From positions 4,518,001 to 4,582,000 of the forward strand of contig JAYKKM010000450.1 of NCBI GenBank assembly GCA_035772405.1: a stretch of DNA of 64,000 nucleotides. Reading direction: 5' to 3'. A program made the translations under genes and the position numbers. Each line of letters starts with the position of its first letter. The stretch's first letter is position 1. The notes beneath the pieces are model-generated. The model did no database searches, was not told the origin of the DNA, and saw only the letters and a list, made by a program, of their open reading frames with translations. Of this stretch, positions 36,201-49,104 are shown piece by piece. The stretch comes from Chrysogorgia sp. JL179-B06. Lineage: Eukaryota > Cnidaria > Anthozoa > Scleralcyonacea > Chrysogorgiidae.

Positions 36201-39200
36201 TATCCTATCCTATCCTACTGTATCCTATCTCCTATCCTATCCTGTCCTATCCTATCTCCTATCTCCTATCCTGTCCTATCTCCTATCCTACCTGTCCTAT
36301 CTCCTATCCTGTCCTATCTCCTATCCTGTCCTATCTCCTATCCTGTCCTATCTCCTATCCTGTCCTATCTCCTATCCTGTCCTATCTCCTATCCTGTCCT
36401 ATCTCCTATCCTGTCCTATCTCCTATCCTACCTGTCCTATCTCCTATCCTGCCTGTCCTATCTCCTATCCTGTCCTATCTCCTATCCTGCCTGTCCTATC
36501 TCCTATCCTGTCCTATCTCCTATCCTACCTGTCCTATCTCCTATCCTACCTGTCCTATCTCCTATCCTGTCCTATCTCCTATCCTACCTGTCCTATCTCC
36601 TATCCTACCTGTCCTATCTCCTATCCTACCTGTCCTATCTCCTATCCTACCTGTCCTATCTCCTATCCTGTCCTATCTCCTATCCTACCTGTCCTATCTC
36701 CTATCCTATCCTGTCCTATCTCCTATCCTACCTGTCCTATCTCCTATCCTACCTGTCCTATCTCCTATCCTGTCCTATCTCCTATCCTACCTGTCCTATC
36801 TCCTATCCTGCCTGTCCTATCTCCTATCCTGTCCTATCTCCTATCCTGCCTGTCCTATCTCCTATCCTGTCCTATCTCCTATCCTACCTGTCCTATCTCC
36901 TATCCTGCCTGTCCTATCTCCTATCCTGTCCTATCTCCTATCCTGTCCTATCTCCTATCCTACCTGTCCTATCTCCTATCCTACCTGTCCTATCTCCTAT
37001 CCTGTCCTATCTCCTATCCTGTCCTATCTCCTATCCTGTCCTATCTCCTATCCTGTCCTATCTCCTATCCTGTCCTATCTCCTATCCTGTCCTATCTCCT
37101 ATCCTGTCCTATCTCCTATCCTACCTGTCCTATCTCCTATCCTACCTGTCCTATCTCCTATCCTGTCCTATCTCCTATCCTGCCTGTCCTATCTCCTATC
37201 CTGTCCTATCTCCTATCCTACCTGTCCTATCTCCTATCCTACCTGTCCTATCTCCTATCCTGTCCTATCTCCTATCCTGTCCTATCTCCTATCCTACCTG
37301 TCCTATCTCCTATCCTACCTGTCCTATCTCCTATCCTGTCCTATATCCTATCCTGTCCTATCTCCTATCCTGTCCTATCTCCTATCCTGTCCTATCTCCT
37401 ATCCTGTCCTATCTCCTATCCTGTCCTATCTCCTATCCTGTCCTATCTCCTATCCTGTCCTATCTCCTATCCTACCTGTCCTATCTCCTATCCTACCTGT
37501 CCTATCTCCTATCCTATCCTATCTCCTATCCTACCTGTCCTATCTCCTATCCTGTCCTATCTCCTGTCCTATCTCCTATCCTGTCCTATCTCCTATCCTG
37601 TCCTATCTCCTATCCTATCCTATCTCCTATCCTACCTGTCCTATCTCCTATCCTGTCCTATCTCCTATCCTGTCCTATCTCCTATCCTGTCCTATCTCCT
37701 ATCCTGTCCTATCTCCTATCCTGTCCTATCTCCTATCCTGTCCTATCTCCTATCCTGTCCTATCTCCTATCCTACCTGTCCTATCTCCTATCCTACCTAT
37801 CCTATCTCCTATCCTATCTCCTATCCTGTCCTATCTCCTATCCTGTCCTATCTCCTATCCTGTCCTATCTCCTATCCTGTCCTATCTCCTATCCTGTCCT
37901 ATCTCCTATCCTACCTGTCCTATCTCCTATCCTACCTATCCTATCTCCTATCCTGTCCTATCTCCTATCCTGTCCTATCTCCTATCCTGTCCTATCTCCT
38001 ATCCTGTCCTATCTCCTATCCTGTCCTATCTCCTATCCTGTCCTATCTCCTATCCTGTCCTATCTCCTATCCTGTCCTATCTCTTATCCTATCCTATCTT
38101 CTATCATGTCCTATGTTATCCTAATCTGTCCTATCTCCTATCCTATCTCCTGTCCTATCTCCTATCCTATCCTATCCTATCTCCTATCCTCTCCTGTCCT
38201 ATTATATCTTAACCTGTCCTATCCTATCCTATATGCCCCAATAGCTAATTGGTCAGAGCACTGGTACATTAAGTTGGAGACCTTGGAGTTGATTCCTGGT
38301 TGGGGTAGTCAGATAAATTTTCAAATATTATTATAAATCATGTAAATTATGCTCTCTCTGTTAAATATTGTTAAAGTATTCTGTACACAATTAGCAAAGT
38401 CACCAGTTTGGTCTAGTTCCAGCCCTGCATAGAGCAGGGGGGGGGGGGATAGCTGGGCAACTGCCCCCGGGCCCAGGCCAAATAAGGAGCCCAAAACAAT
38501 AACCATCAACGGCATTTAGGGGCAGGGGAAGGTGGGGTTATGGTCTTTTGGCCTATCTTGGAGGCCCTATCTAGTTCATGCACTGACATACCCTCGAGTG
38601 TCTCAATTCCAGTGGCTTGCTGCAAGAGATCTTCATGACGCATAACAACCTAAACAATCAAGACGTTAGGAGAACACCATTAACCTATGTTCACACTACT
38701 AAACCACCAAGCCCCACCCTGAATACAGCCAACTATGCAAGGCTATTAGCCCTTGTATATTACTTATAATATACCCAAATCATCTTCCAGCATTATCACC
38801 ACTATATACACACAGAACTTGTGACTAGGCTCTCGGCAACGGCCACCATAGCTACATGGTCAGCTGAGCACTGCACTAGCATCACAGGTTCAATTCCAGA
38901 CAGAAGGCCCAATTTCGTACCCAGAGCCTGCGTTCCTTATGGCGCAGGCTCTGCGTTCCTTATGGTGCAGGCTCTGCGTTCCTTATGGCGCAGGCTCTGG
39001 GTACGAGATTGACGGAAGGCCTTGATGTTGCATTTTTCTCAACTGGCCACACCACAAATTTTTTGAACATATTATTCCTAATCCCTCCACTAGCTGCCCT
39101 GGAGGAAACCATTCCACCATTTACCTGAGAATGCAATTCCTTGTCCAACAACCGTACACCATCTGCAAGTTTTTCTAAGCATTCACCAATTGCTAGACTC

Positions 39201-39430
39201 TGGATAACGTTATTTGCATACCCTTTTGGATCAAAATCTTTCTCAAGAAATTTCACAAAAGTAACTACAGATAAAATGAAAAAATATATACATATATTGG
39301 ACTTAAATAATACAAAGAAGCTCTTTTGAGCTAAGATAATTGACTACAACTCACCATCTTCTTTTAAAGTTTGCAAAACGGCCGAATTATTGGTAGAGTC
39401 AGTAGTCTCTACGTTACCATCTTCCGCCAT
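24255..39430 (-). CDS. COG5: Conserved oligomeric Golgi complex subunit 5
   Basis: Twenty-five exons with consistent phase give 815 residues, about the animal family length. Exons: 39430-39355, 39264-39125, 38649-38592, 35914-35860, 35778-35709, 35412-35292, 34775-34738, 34674-34582, 31302-31146, 30934-30813, 30363-30286, 30193-30112, 29703-29523, 29420-29259, 29113-29014, 28430-28320, 27556-27497, 27288-27185, 26497-26428, 26289-26219, 26092-25984, 25480-25404, 25287-25161, 25065-24986, 24360-24255 (TGA). Landmarks in order: [10 protein letters not shown] start, [158 protein letters not shown]5 belongs to lobe B of the COG tethering complex, which supports retrograde intra-Golgi traffic and glycosylation. 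About two fifths of the gene span is tandem-repeat DNA in introns. Exon 16/17 and 15/16 junctions had two possible donors; the phase-consistent ones were chosen. Confidence 0.95.
24414..24958. mobile_element. Foldback/TIR element with internal minisatellite, COG5 intron 24
   Basis: Left arm 24414-24548 (ATCTCACGTTTGATGATTTT..., CTTGTCAGCCGAAAATGTC, GTGATTTCACAAGAGG) is mirrored by the right arm 24815-24958 (CCTCTTGTGACATCACATC..., TTTTCGGCTGACAAG, GGAAGACCCAAATATTACGG). The same element without the minisatellite is at 25583-25899. It lies wholly inside the last COG5 intron. Confidence 0.75.
24605..24792. repeat. Minisatellite, ~30-bp monomers
   Basis: About six units of the form GGGTGAAGTAGGGATAGATG followed by TGGATAAGAA. 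It sits between the arms of the foldback element 24414-24958 and yields spurious minus-strand frames rich in [10 protein letters not shown]. Confidence 0.85.
25583..25899. mobile_element. Foldback/TIR element, COG5 intron 21
   Basis: Arms of about 140 bp (25583-25723 and 25768-25899) are nearly perfect inverted repeats with ends ATCTCACGTTTGGGGATTTT. Only about 45 bp separate them. The arms are closely related to those at 24414-24958, so two copies of one family lie in neighbouring COG5 introns. Small plus frames across it are artefacts. Confidence 0.8.
26600..27040. repeat. SINE family B with inverted arms, COG5 intron 18
   Basis: Inverted arms at 26617-26677 and 26757-26822 share GAGCTTGGAGTAGACAGACG. 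A complete tRNA-like unit follows at 26916-26990 (TCTCGGTGGCTCAATGGTTAG; B box GGTTCGATTCC; ends GAGTC/GACTC pair). Loop CTGGTAA would give anticodon GGT, but the anticodon stem has a mismatch. The intron location and repetition argue for a SINE. Confidence 0.65.
27360..27452. repeat. GAC/AAC trinucleotide repeat, COG5 intron 17
   Basis: About 30 triplets of GAC and AAC with a few ATC interruptions lie between COG5 exons 17 and 18. It gives rise to valine- or arginine/cysteine-rich minus-strand frames that have no gene support. Confidence 0.9.
27845..27966. repeat. Palindromic element, COG5 intron 16
   Basis: The left arm TGTGATTATCGAGTTATAATG...GTGTAAAACACGAGGCGATAG and the right arm CTATC-type centre ...AGTGTTTTACTAG...GCCATTATAACTCGATAATCACAC are reverse complements with few mismatches. 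It can form a hairpin of about 55 bp in the pre-mRNA. Confidence 0.75.
28582..28902. mobile_element. Inverted-repeat element, COG5 intron 15
   Basis: Arms 28582-28660 and 28825-28902 are inverted copies (AAGTTTTCGAACGTAACTTT outer end; CTAGTGTCTTCATCAGGGG inner end) separated by about 165 bp. No transposase-like frame is inside. The likely class is non-autonomous DNA transposon or foldback. Confidence 0.7.
29752..30022. repeat. Minisatellite, ~23-bp monomers, COG5 intron 12
   Basis: About eleven units of AAAATAATGGCTGGCTTTTG GCC type, with substitutions between units. They fill most of the intron between exons 12 and 13 and produce a repetitive minus-strand frame (ASHYFGQK units) that is not a gene. 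Confidence 0.9.
30440..30790. repeat. Minisatellite, ~27-bp monomers, COG5 intron 10
   Basis: About a dozen units of AAGGAGGTGTGTACATGAGG CTGGTCT type. They lie between COG5 exons 10 and 11 and end about 25 bp before exon 10. Spurious minus frames (QPHVHTSL repeats) arise from it. Confidence 0.9.
31381..34352. repeat. Large minisatellite, ~25-bp monomers with higher-order structure, COG5 intron 8
   Basis: Nearly 3 kb of units of the form GATTGGGGCCTTTCTAGGGG plus variable GGGTGA, GATCA, GATTA or CAGTCA. The order of variants repeats: the block beginning GCAGTCAGATTGGGGGCC at 32108 recurs at 33061 and 33690 with the same series of variants, so multi-monomer blocks were amplified. The plus strand is rich in G4-G6 runs. 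It sits in the intron between COG5 exons 8 and 9. No real frame is present. Confidence 0.95.
34900..35215. repeat. Minisatellite, ~17-bp monomers, COG5 intron 6
   Basis: About 17 units of TTTTTGGACACACCCAC with C/T changes lie in the intron between COG5 exons 6 and 7. The units open frames on both strands (FWTHPLFGH on plus, KWVCPKSGC on minus), which explains several 90-160 codon artefacts. Confidence 0.92.
36185..38232. repeat. Large minisatellite of 17- and 21-bp monomers, COG5 intron 3
   Basis: About 2.05 kb composed of CCTATCTCCTATCCTGT (17 bp) and CCTATCTCCTATCCTACCTGT-type (21 bp) units. The plus strand is almost purely pyrimidine apart from A and the occasional G. No unit contains TAA, TAG or TGA in any plus frame, so a 656-codon plus frame stays open by composition alone. 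It lies in the intron between COG5 exons 3 and 4; in COG5 sense it is a purine-rich GGATAGGAGATAGG array. Confidence 0.95.
38234..38308 (+). repeat. tRNA-like sequence in COG5 intron 3
   Basis: GCCCCAATAGCTAATTGGTC ... TTGATTCCTGGTTGGGGTA: a 7-bp acceptor-like pairing (GCCCCAA with TTGGGGT), an A-box-like TAGCTAATTGG, and a degenerate B box. It is abutted directly by the minisatellite. Probably a SINE head rather than a working tRNA. Confidence 0.45.
38838..39016. repeat. tRNA-like unit plus small inverted-repeat element, COG5 intron 2
   Basis: A tRNA-like stretch (ATAGCTACATGGTCAGCTGAG, GGTTCAATTCC) at 38845-38900 is followed at 38913-39014 by an element with inverted ends TTTCGTACCCAGAGCCTGCG and CGCAGGCTCTGGGTACGAGA. 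Three tandem 24-bp units carrying AGGCTCTGCGTTCCTTATGG lie between them. The end motif is dispersed in the window (52005-52065, 52462-52515, 53850-53892, 63945-63974). Confidence 0.6.
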
Positions 39431-42546
<3,116 letters not shown>

Positions 42547-42980
42547 ACTTCTAAATAGAAACTTACATTATGAAAACATTTAGTAATTATTACAAGTATT
42601 TCTGATTGTAGTTATTGTGAAATAAGGTCTGTTTTTCATTCTATTGATTTAGAAACAAAGTTGTCTAAACATACAATAAGTCGTATTATTATATAGCTTG
42701 GCTTGTGAGTGGTCTTGACGCAGGTTTTCTGCAATCTGATTGGTTGCTGAGCGGTCTTTATAAACCGGTAAAGACTAGTCATTACAAGAAAACTGAAAAG
42801 TTTTAAATTGCAAAAAATTGAGGAAATGTGAGAAATTTAAAAGATCCATATAATAAAAACCTAAAAAAGTATTCTCGGTCAATAAGTGTTTAATAATATT
42901 AATGAATCGCTAAACTTACATTATTTAAGTGTTCCCAAAAATTAGGAGTTAAAATTATCTAAACTCTAAAGACTACAAAG
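42547..42980. other. 3' gap between convergent BDH2 and ECPAS
   Basis: Contains both 3' untranslated regions. An AATAAA at 42852-42857 on the plus strand could serve BDH2. A short imperfect dyad (TGGCTTGTGAGTGGTCTTGAC / TGGTTGCTGAGCGGTCTTTAT direct repeat) lies around 42700-42765. No gene seen. Confidence 0.45.
42852..42857 (+). terminator. Candidate BDH2 polyadenylation signal
   Basis: A canonical AATAAA about 305 bases after the BDH2 stop. No cDNA evidence can be seen, and it lies close to the convergent ECPAS end. Confidence 0.35.
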
Positions 42981-45900
42981 TCATTCCATATTCACTAAAG
43001 AGTCTGAATTTTCCACTATAGCTTTCTCCACTATTGATTCTGAATTTTCCACTATAGCTTTCTCCACTATTGATTTCAGATCCATTGCTTTTTCTACCAC
43101 ATTTGCATTGTTGTCATTTCTTAATAAAGAAAGTTTCCCAGCCAGCTCCTTCATCAAACTGATCTGTTCTGCCGTTCCTTTTGAGGATTCCTGCGTTTGG
43201 ATTAAAGATATAACACTCTGTGCTACCTCCAACCCTTTTAATCTAATAGCTGCATATTTAATATTGCCAAGGCATTGACACATTTCGGGCAGCACAACCG
43301 ACACAAGCTCTTGGATAAACACGTTGTCTTCCATGGTTTCTTCAGCTATGGATATCGCCTTAATGAATAGCTTCAGTGATTCCATAACAGCAAGTTGAAT
43401 CTTCCAAGTATTCATCTTCAAAGCTGCCACCAAGATGCTTAGTACTTTATCGCGATACTCGATTTGTTGCTGTCTGTCGGCAGGCCATGCCAACCCTAAG
43501 CATTCAAATGCGTTGATAAGGAGGTTTGTATCACGGGACTGTTTTTCGTCACCTTGTGTTGAACTCGGCTTGTCGTCATCTGGGTCTACAATTGGTTTCA
43601 GGATGTCGAACACCTCTTTAAAATCGTGGTCTTTTTTCTTTTGTAAAATTTGCCCAAGACACTTGATGGCATTCGCCTTGTACGAGGGTTTCTCTTTCCG
43701 GCACTCTTTCAAAATGGCACTAACTATTCCTTGAATTGCTGTTTCATCCAGCAACTCATAGCACTTTGAGAAAAGTGATGCCAGGCAGGACACGACATTC
43801 TCTTTGCCATCCCATGTCCGGCCTGAAAGACTCGAGGTGAGAGCACTGACCAAACTATCCAAGTTGCTTTTTGGGAGCGTCATATGCAGGACACGGACCA
43901 AGGTTTGAATGCTTTGAGCTGCTTCGACCTTTCTTTCCCAAGATTGATCAGAGAGCATGGAAGATGCAATGGAAATGATCTCTTCAAGGTATAATTGTAT
44001 TCCTCTTGCTGTCCCAGAGGTGTTGTCAGACCAGATATCCTCCCAGGGCGATTTCTTGCCATTATCAGTCTTTCGGTGCATGGCCACAAAGGCAAGAGGC
44101 AAAACGGTGGCAGCATGATGAGAAAGAACATCAGGAGCAGATCTTGCAATGGCATAGCAAACCAAACCACAGGAACCTTGGATGGTGTCTTCCTTCTCAA
44201 GATACCAGACTTTCATTTTTGCAAACAGCTTTGAGACACTTGAATCTTTTGCAACTCTTGCCAATTGACCAATAGCATCGGCATACTTTCTACGGACAGA
44301 CTGGCTTTTGTCTGTCATTCCTGACAACAATGCACTCAGCAGTTTTCCTGCATATGGTTGTAACTCTTGGGAACATTGCTGTACAAGGGAGACCACAAGC
44401 CCAGCACCACCAACCTTAGTTCCCAAGCCAAGGCCACTACGTAGCAGATCTGCGAGGGGAGGGATGAGATCTGGGAGGACAGTTGAATCAATGTGTTGAA
44501 CACACAATGTTATGGTCTCCATCATAGGTGATGACTTGGAAGCACCAATTCTGATATCATCCAGTCTCTCTTGATTATCTGGGTTGTTCTGTATGTGAAA
44601 ACTGACATAGTTTAACTCTTGCGGTTCCAAACCACTAAGAGACTCCAACAGGGCAATCACGAGGACTGGTATGTGTGGTTTGAGCAGACTTCCAGCATTC
44701 TTACTGATCTTAACAATTGTCGCAAGACCAAGATTTCTGACTTCCTTTACCGTTGTACCAAGGCCGTGCTTTAGCAACACAGGCAGGAGAACACAAACTG
44801 CTTGTTGGCCAATTTTACCCTGAGTAAGATCACACAAGCGGACTGATACACTTTGTAACATCTTACACGCCACCTCGGCTGCCTGTCTCACGCTTTCCTT
44901 CATGTCATCCATATCTCGAAGGCACATGCTCCATAGCTGCGGCAGATAATCAATGAAAGCATCCAGGGACCGGCCATTAAGGAAATTACTAACAGCAATG
45001 CAACAGGACTGTCGAACACGCCATGTAGGTGAATGAAGGTTGGCCAGTAATTCATTGAGAATCTCTTGACTGTATTGACCGATTATTTTCCGTGGTTCTT
45101 TCACTATCGCTCCCCATATACTTAACATGGCTTCACGGACTTTACTATTTGGGTCAAACTGGTATCTACAAATAAAAAGGCAGTTACAATTTATTCAATA
45201 TACTGTAGTTATAGTCTGTTGTCAAAATCTTAAAGAGTGAGTGTCAACCGTTGTGCATTGTGCGTTTATCTTTTCGTACGATAACAAAGTGTTTTGAAGT
45301 GCTTCGTTGCCAACTTGACGTGGTAAATACTTCGGAAATTTGCCGAGTCTTCTCAGAAAACCCTATAGAGGCTTTCTTATTCATCTACAATACAAATATG
45401 TCGACTAGGAACTGGATTTTTTGGTTTGAACCTCGTCACTTAATTGGTCTTGCACGTTTCGCGTCAGTCAAGGCTGACATAATTCGAAACGAAAGTCAAG
45501 AAAACATCGAGTTTTGTGAAAAATATAGAATAATTTGAATAATTTGAAATGACAAAATGAATAATTGATATCAAGGATTGACAAGATATTTACGGATGCT
45601 GTTCACGAAGGGAATTCAAAAAATGGCCGACTGAGCGTGCAATGCGTCACGGTTGACACTCACTCTTTAAATACCTGTACCCTATTATGTGAGTAATACA
45701 GTTACCTCTTTATTACCTCTTTATTAAAGCATTTACATGTACATGAACATGTATCATTAACTATAATCTCTCTTACCGTACCTGTACAACTTTGGCACCA
45801 AGGTCTTAAGGTGTGGCTCCAATTCCTTTTTAGCTTGCACACCAATGGAGACAAATCCAAATGTAGCCCCTTTCTTCGAATTCCACATGGTGTTGTGATT

Positions 45901-48900
45901 GGCAAGGTGCAAGAATCTGTAAACAAGCTGTGGTTGATTCATGTCGTTAGCTAAAGAACAGAGTTCTTTGTAAGTTGAATGTTGGCTTCCGTCACTGGCT
46001 GGAGCTTGACCTAGTGCCCCTGTGATGGATGTTACACTTTGCATGCTATTCTTTCCAGGGACCAGGGATGACACCATGCTGTGGCGGAACTCCTCGGAGC
46101 AAAATTCATAGACCAAACTGAGGCCTTTTGAGGCAACTTCTTGAACAAGCTCATCATTCTCTGACAACATGGTAGTAAATGCCTGCTGGATTTCTCCCAT
46201 CATTTCTTGAACAACGGAGTGCTTACTGGCATGCTTGAGAATAACAAGCAGCCAAATGCAAGCAGCTTTCCTTACATGGGCCACATTACTACCAATGAAA
46301 TCATTAAAAATGTTATGCAAGAGCCATCTCATGGTATCTTTGGTATGGGGCATTTCCTCGCCGACTGTGCCACCGGCATACCATTTGCTTCTGGATGCGG
46401 TCGAGAACCTGCCAGCACCAGCACAAGACAAAGCTTCACCAACTGTAAACTGCATGTCTATTTCTCGTTTCTTCGAGGCATCCAGCAATTGCTCAATGGC
46501 AGTCTTGCGATGGGGGAAATGTTCAATGCACAGAAGACCTAAAATTAATGAAGATTTCTCACAGAGTTTTTGCTCTTTGGAGTTGTTCATTATTTGCACC
46601 AATTGATGAACGATATCAAGTTTGGTTTCACACTTGGTGGACACAACTTTATCATTGTTGCTTGCTTGATTCGCCTTGTCTTCATTACACAAAGGTATGC
46701 CATCAGGTAATGGTATACTACCATGCTGACAAACCTCCTCAATAGCATCACATGCAGCATGTACTAACAAACTGGAAGGGCTATGCAGAAATCCTACGAT
46801 GGCTTTAAAAGCTTTAGTGACCACTTCTTCCATTGGTGTATCGGACATTTCCGAGTCTTCCACGTCGTCAACTGTCATCTCAAGGCCATCGAGGGAGTCT
46901 TCCCCATTCTGTTGTGCCAAATACTGGCCAATCAAGTGACCACAACAGATGACTGTGCCATGTTGGATTGCTTCGGAAGAACTCTCAATGGCCTCCAAGA
47001 GCAGTTTTATTTCATTCAGGATATTTTCCTTGCCCAACAAGCAAGCTAAAATGGCAAGCACATGCGAAGAAGTATGTCTTATGACATCTTGTGAAGACCA
47101 AACAAAGTCCTTCAGCCACAAGGTTCCATTCTGGTTAAGCTCAGGGCCAAGTTTACTAGGAGCTGACACAAGAAGTTCCAGCAAGCTATTCAATGCAAAT
47201 GAATGTAATTCACTAGTTCCTACTTGTTTCAAAGCCTCTTGAATCAATGACAGGTATTGATGGATGACTAATGGGTGGGTATTAAGGATTTGTTGTATGT
47301 ATCTTTTCATGGGTACCAGAGCTTGATCATTGACCTCGTCATCTTGGGTTACCCCAGCACTTGATTTAAGACATTGTCTGAGATAGGTCAGGACTTTGAT
47401 GAAGACACCAGGGGGGTAGGCTAAGGAACCAGCAACAGTTACATAGGATTGGGTATAGCCATTTGCACCATGAACAGTCTGGTGTATATATTGGAGCATT
47501 TCTGTGAGATCTGGTAAAACATTGCCTGTTTCTGCATGGTCACTAGAAGCTCTATGAAAAAGCAAGCCTTTGTTAGCTTCTTCTTTGATATCATCTCTTA
47601 TGTCTGCAGAAGCTAGAAGACATGCATAGCGGGACTTGACATGAGTGGTTGGGAACAGAATGTTTGCTACCTGTAGTGCTGCCAGACGACAATGAGGTTG
47701 ATCTTGGCTGATGTTACTGAGGATTAATGCTTCGATGAAGCCCAGGGTTGGCAAGGTGGCATCTTTCGAAGCTGCGGCCACCATGGTCAAGGACTGCATG
47801 ACAGCAAGGGCCATCTCAGGATCTCCACAATGAGCTAGTGCATCAAAAAGGCTTTGAATAACTGCTATGTCCTTTTGAAACAAAGAAGGTGACCTTTTTG
47901 ATATTTTACCAATTGCTAGATAGGTGATTTTCTTCAGACTTGATTCTTCATTCCTGGCTACAAGTTTTAACAAAGTTGGAAGCAACACTGGGGATACGAC
48001 TGCCATGATTTTATCAGAACTGCACTCGCATAAATGGTGGATAAACTGCACACCAAACGTTCTCAATTTCCTGTCGCTCGTTTCACCATTAAGGCTTTGG
48101 AAGATAAGCTGCAAGCAAGCTGGGAAAACCTGCGTAGATTTACGTGATTTTAGCAAGAAAGGGAGTATCTTTAACCGCAATGAAAGACTTGCAGGGATGC
48201 AGACGTCGTCAGGCGGAGTAGCTGGCTTTCCAGGTAGGGTGATGGTTCCGAGATAGATGGCCATCAACTTACTGACAATACTGGCGTATTCCCAGTTTGA
48301 TGCTTCAGTGATGCGCTTCAATTGATGCTCAGCGTATTCCAACACATTGTGTCTGCTGTCACCCATGGCAACCACAAGATGCACCTGTATTGTCAAGCTT
48401 TCAAATAAATCAGCAGAGAGGAAACGCAGGATTCCTAGTTTCACTTTTTCCAGGTTATCCACGGTAAGACTTCCTGCCAAGATTCTGTCGAGTGCAGTCC
48501 GACTTAGTCCTGGTGGTACAGGTAGGTTTTGGACGTCAGTTACTTTACGGGAAAACACAGAATATGGCAGAAGTAGTACATCGAGGACGAAGCTAAGAAA
48601 TGACTCTGTGATGCTTTTATCTTTACCGATAACAACATGCAACTCTTTCATTACGCTCGATGATTCATCTGAACTCAATAACGCTAACACAGGTACGGCC
48701 AACTGTAAGAGACAATCTTGTTGCGGTTTCGGCTTCTCTTTCATACAAAGGAATAATTGTGGTAAGTAATGGAGCTGCTTTTCTGCGTTGAGCCTTAAAA
48801 AGCTCATCTTTAAGTACAAAATAGTGAAGTTCCTTACAAAAGGAGTACAGAGTGGATCTTGATATTGTAAAAACAGGTTGTCCATGGGAAGTTGAACGCG

Positions 48901-49104
48901 TTCGCGATTTTTGAATCTTCTATTGATATGAGCTAGTAGCTCTAATACTTTCTTTTTGACATCTTCATCCGGACTTGAAAGTTTCAATAGCACTGGGGTC
49001 AAAAATCTCGTGGCGAATTCTTCCAGTTTTTTATCAGTATCCGCGTGTCCAAGGCGAAGAAAAACTCTCTCCAAAAGATCGCTTTCGTTTAGCTTTTCTT
49101 CCAT
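42981..49104 (-). CDS. ECPAS: Proteasome adapter and scaffold protein ECM29
   Basis: Two coding exons: 49104-45782 (3323 nt) and 45165-42981 (2185 nt), joined in phase 2 (LYRY...QFDPNSKVREAM), giving 1835 residues, very close to the vertebrate protein. The N-terminus (LERVFLRLGHADTDKKLEEF, KKVLELLAHINRRFKNR, QYQDPLCTPFVRNFTILY) and the C-terminal half (WRVRQSCCIAVSNFLNGRSL, AKSSPMMETITLCVQ, LRSGLGLGTKVGGAG, LLSALLSGMTDKSQSVRRKY, FECLGLAWPADRQQQ) match ECM29 throughout. The whole protein is HEAT-repeat-like alpha solenoid. ECM29 binds 26S proteasomes, links core and regulatory particles, and takes part in proteasome quality control and stress disassembly. The extreme C-terminus carries a 13-residue tandem duplication (SIVEKAIVENSES/IVEKAIVENSDS). 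The single intron contains a TTAA-flanked MITE. Confidence 0.97.
45230..45670. mobile_element. TTAA-flanked MITE in the ECPAS intron
   Basis: Perfect 18-bp terminal inverted repeats AGAGTGAGTGTCAACCGT (45234-45251) and its reverse complement (45649-45666), with weaker matching beyond, flanked by TTAA at 45230-45233 and 45667-45670. TTAA target duplication is the hallmark of piggyBac-type insertion. The 433-bp interior has only a 95-codon plus frame without recognisable domains, so the element is non-autonomous. Confidence 0.85.

Noticed and set aside
36154..38124. 656-codon plus-strand open frame as a protein gene
   Set aside because: It consists entirely of the 17/21-bp repeat, which lacks stop trinucleotides by composition, and it lies in a COG5 intron.
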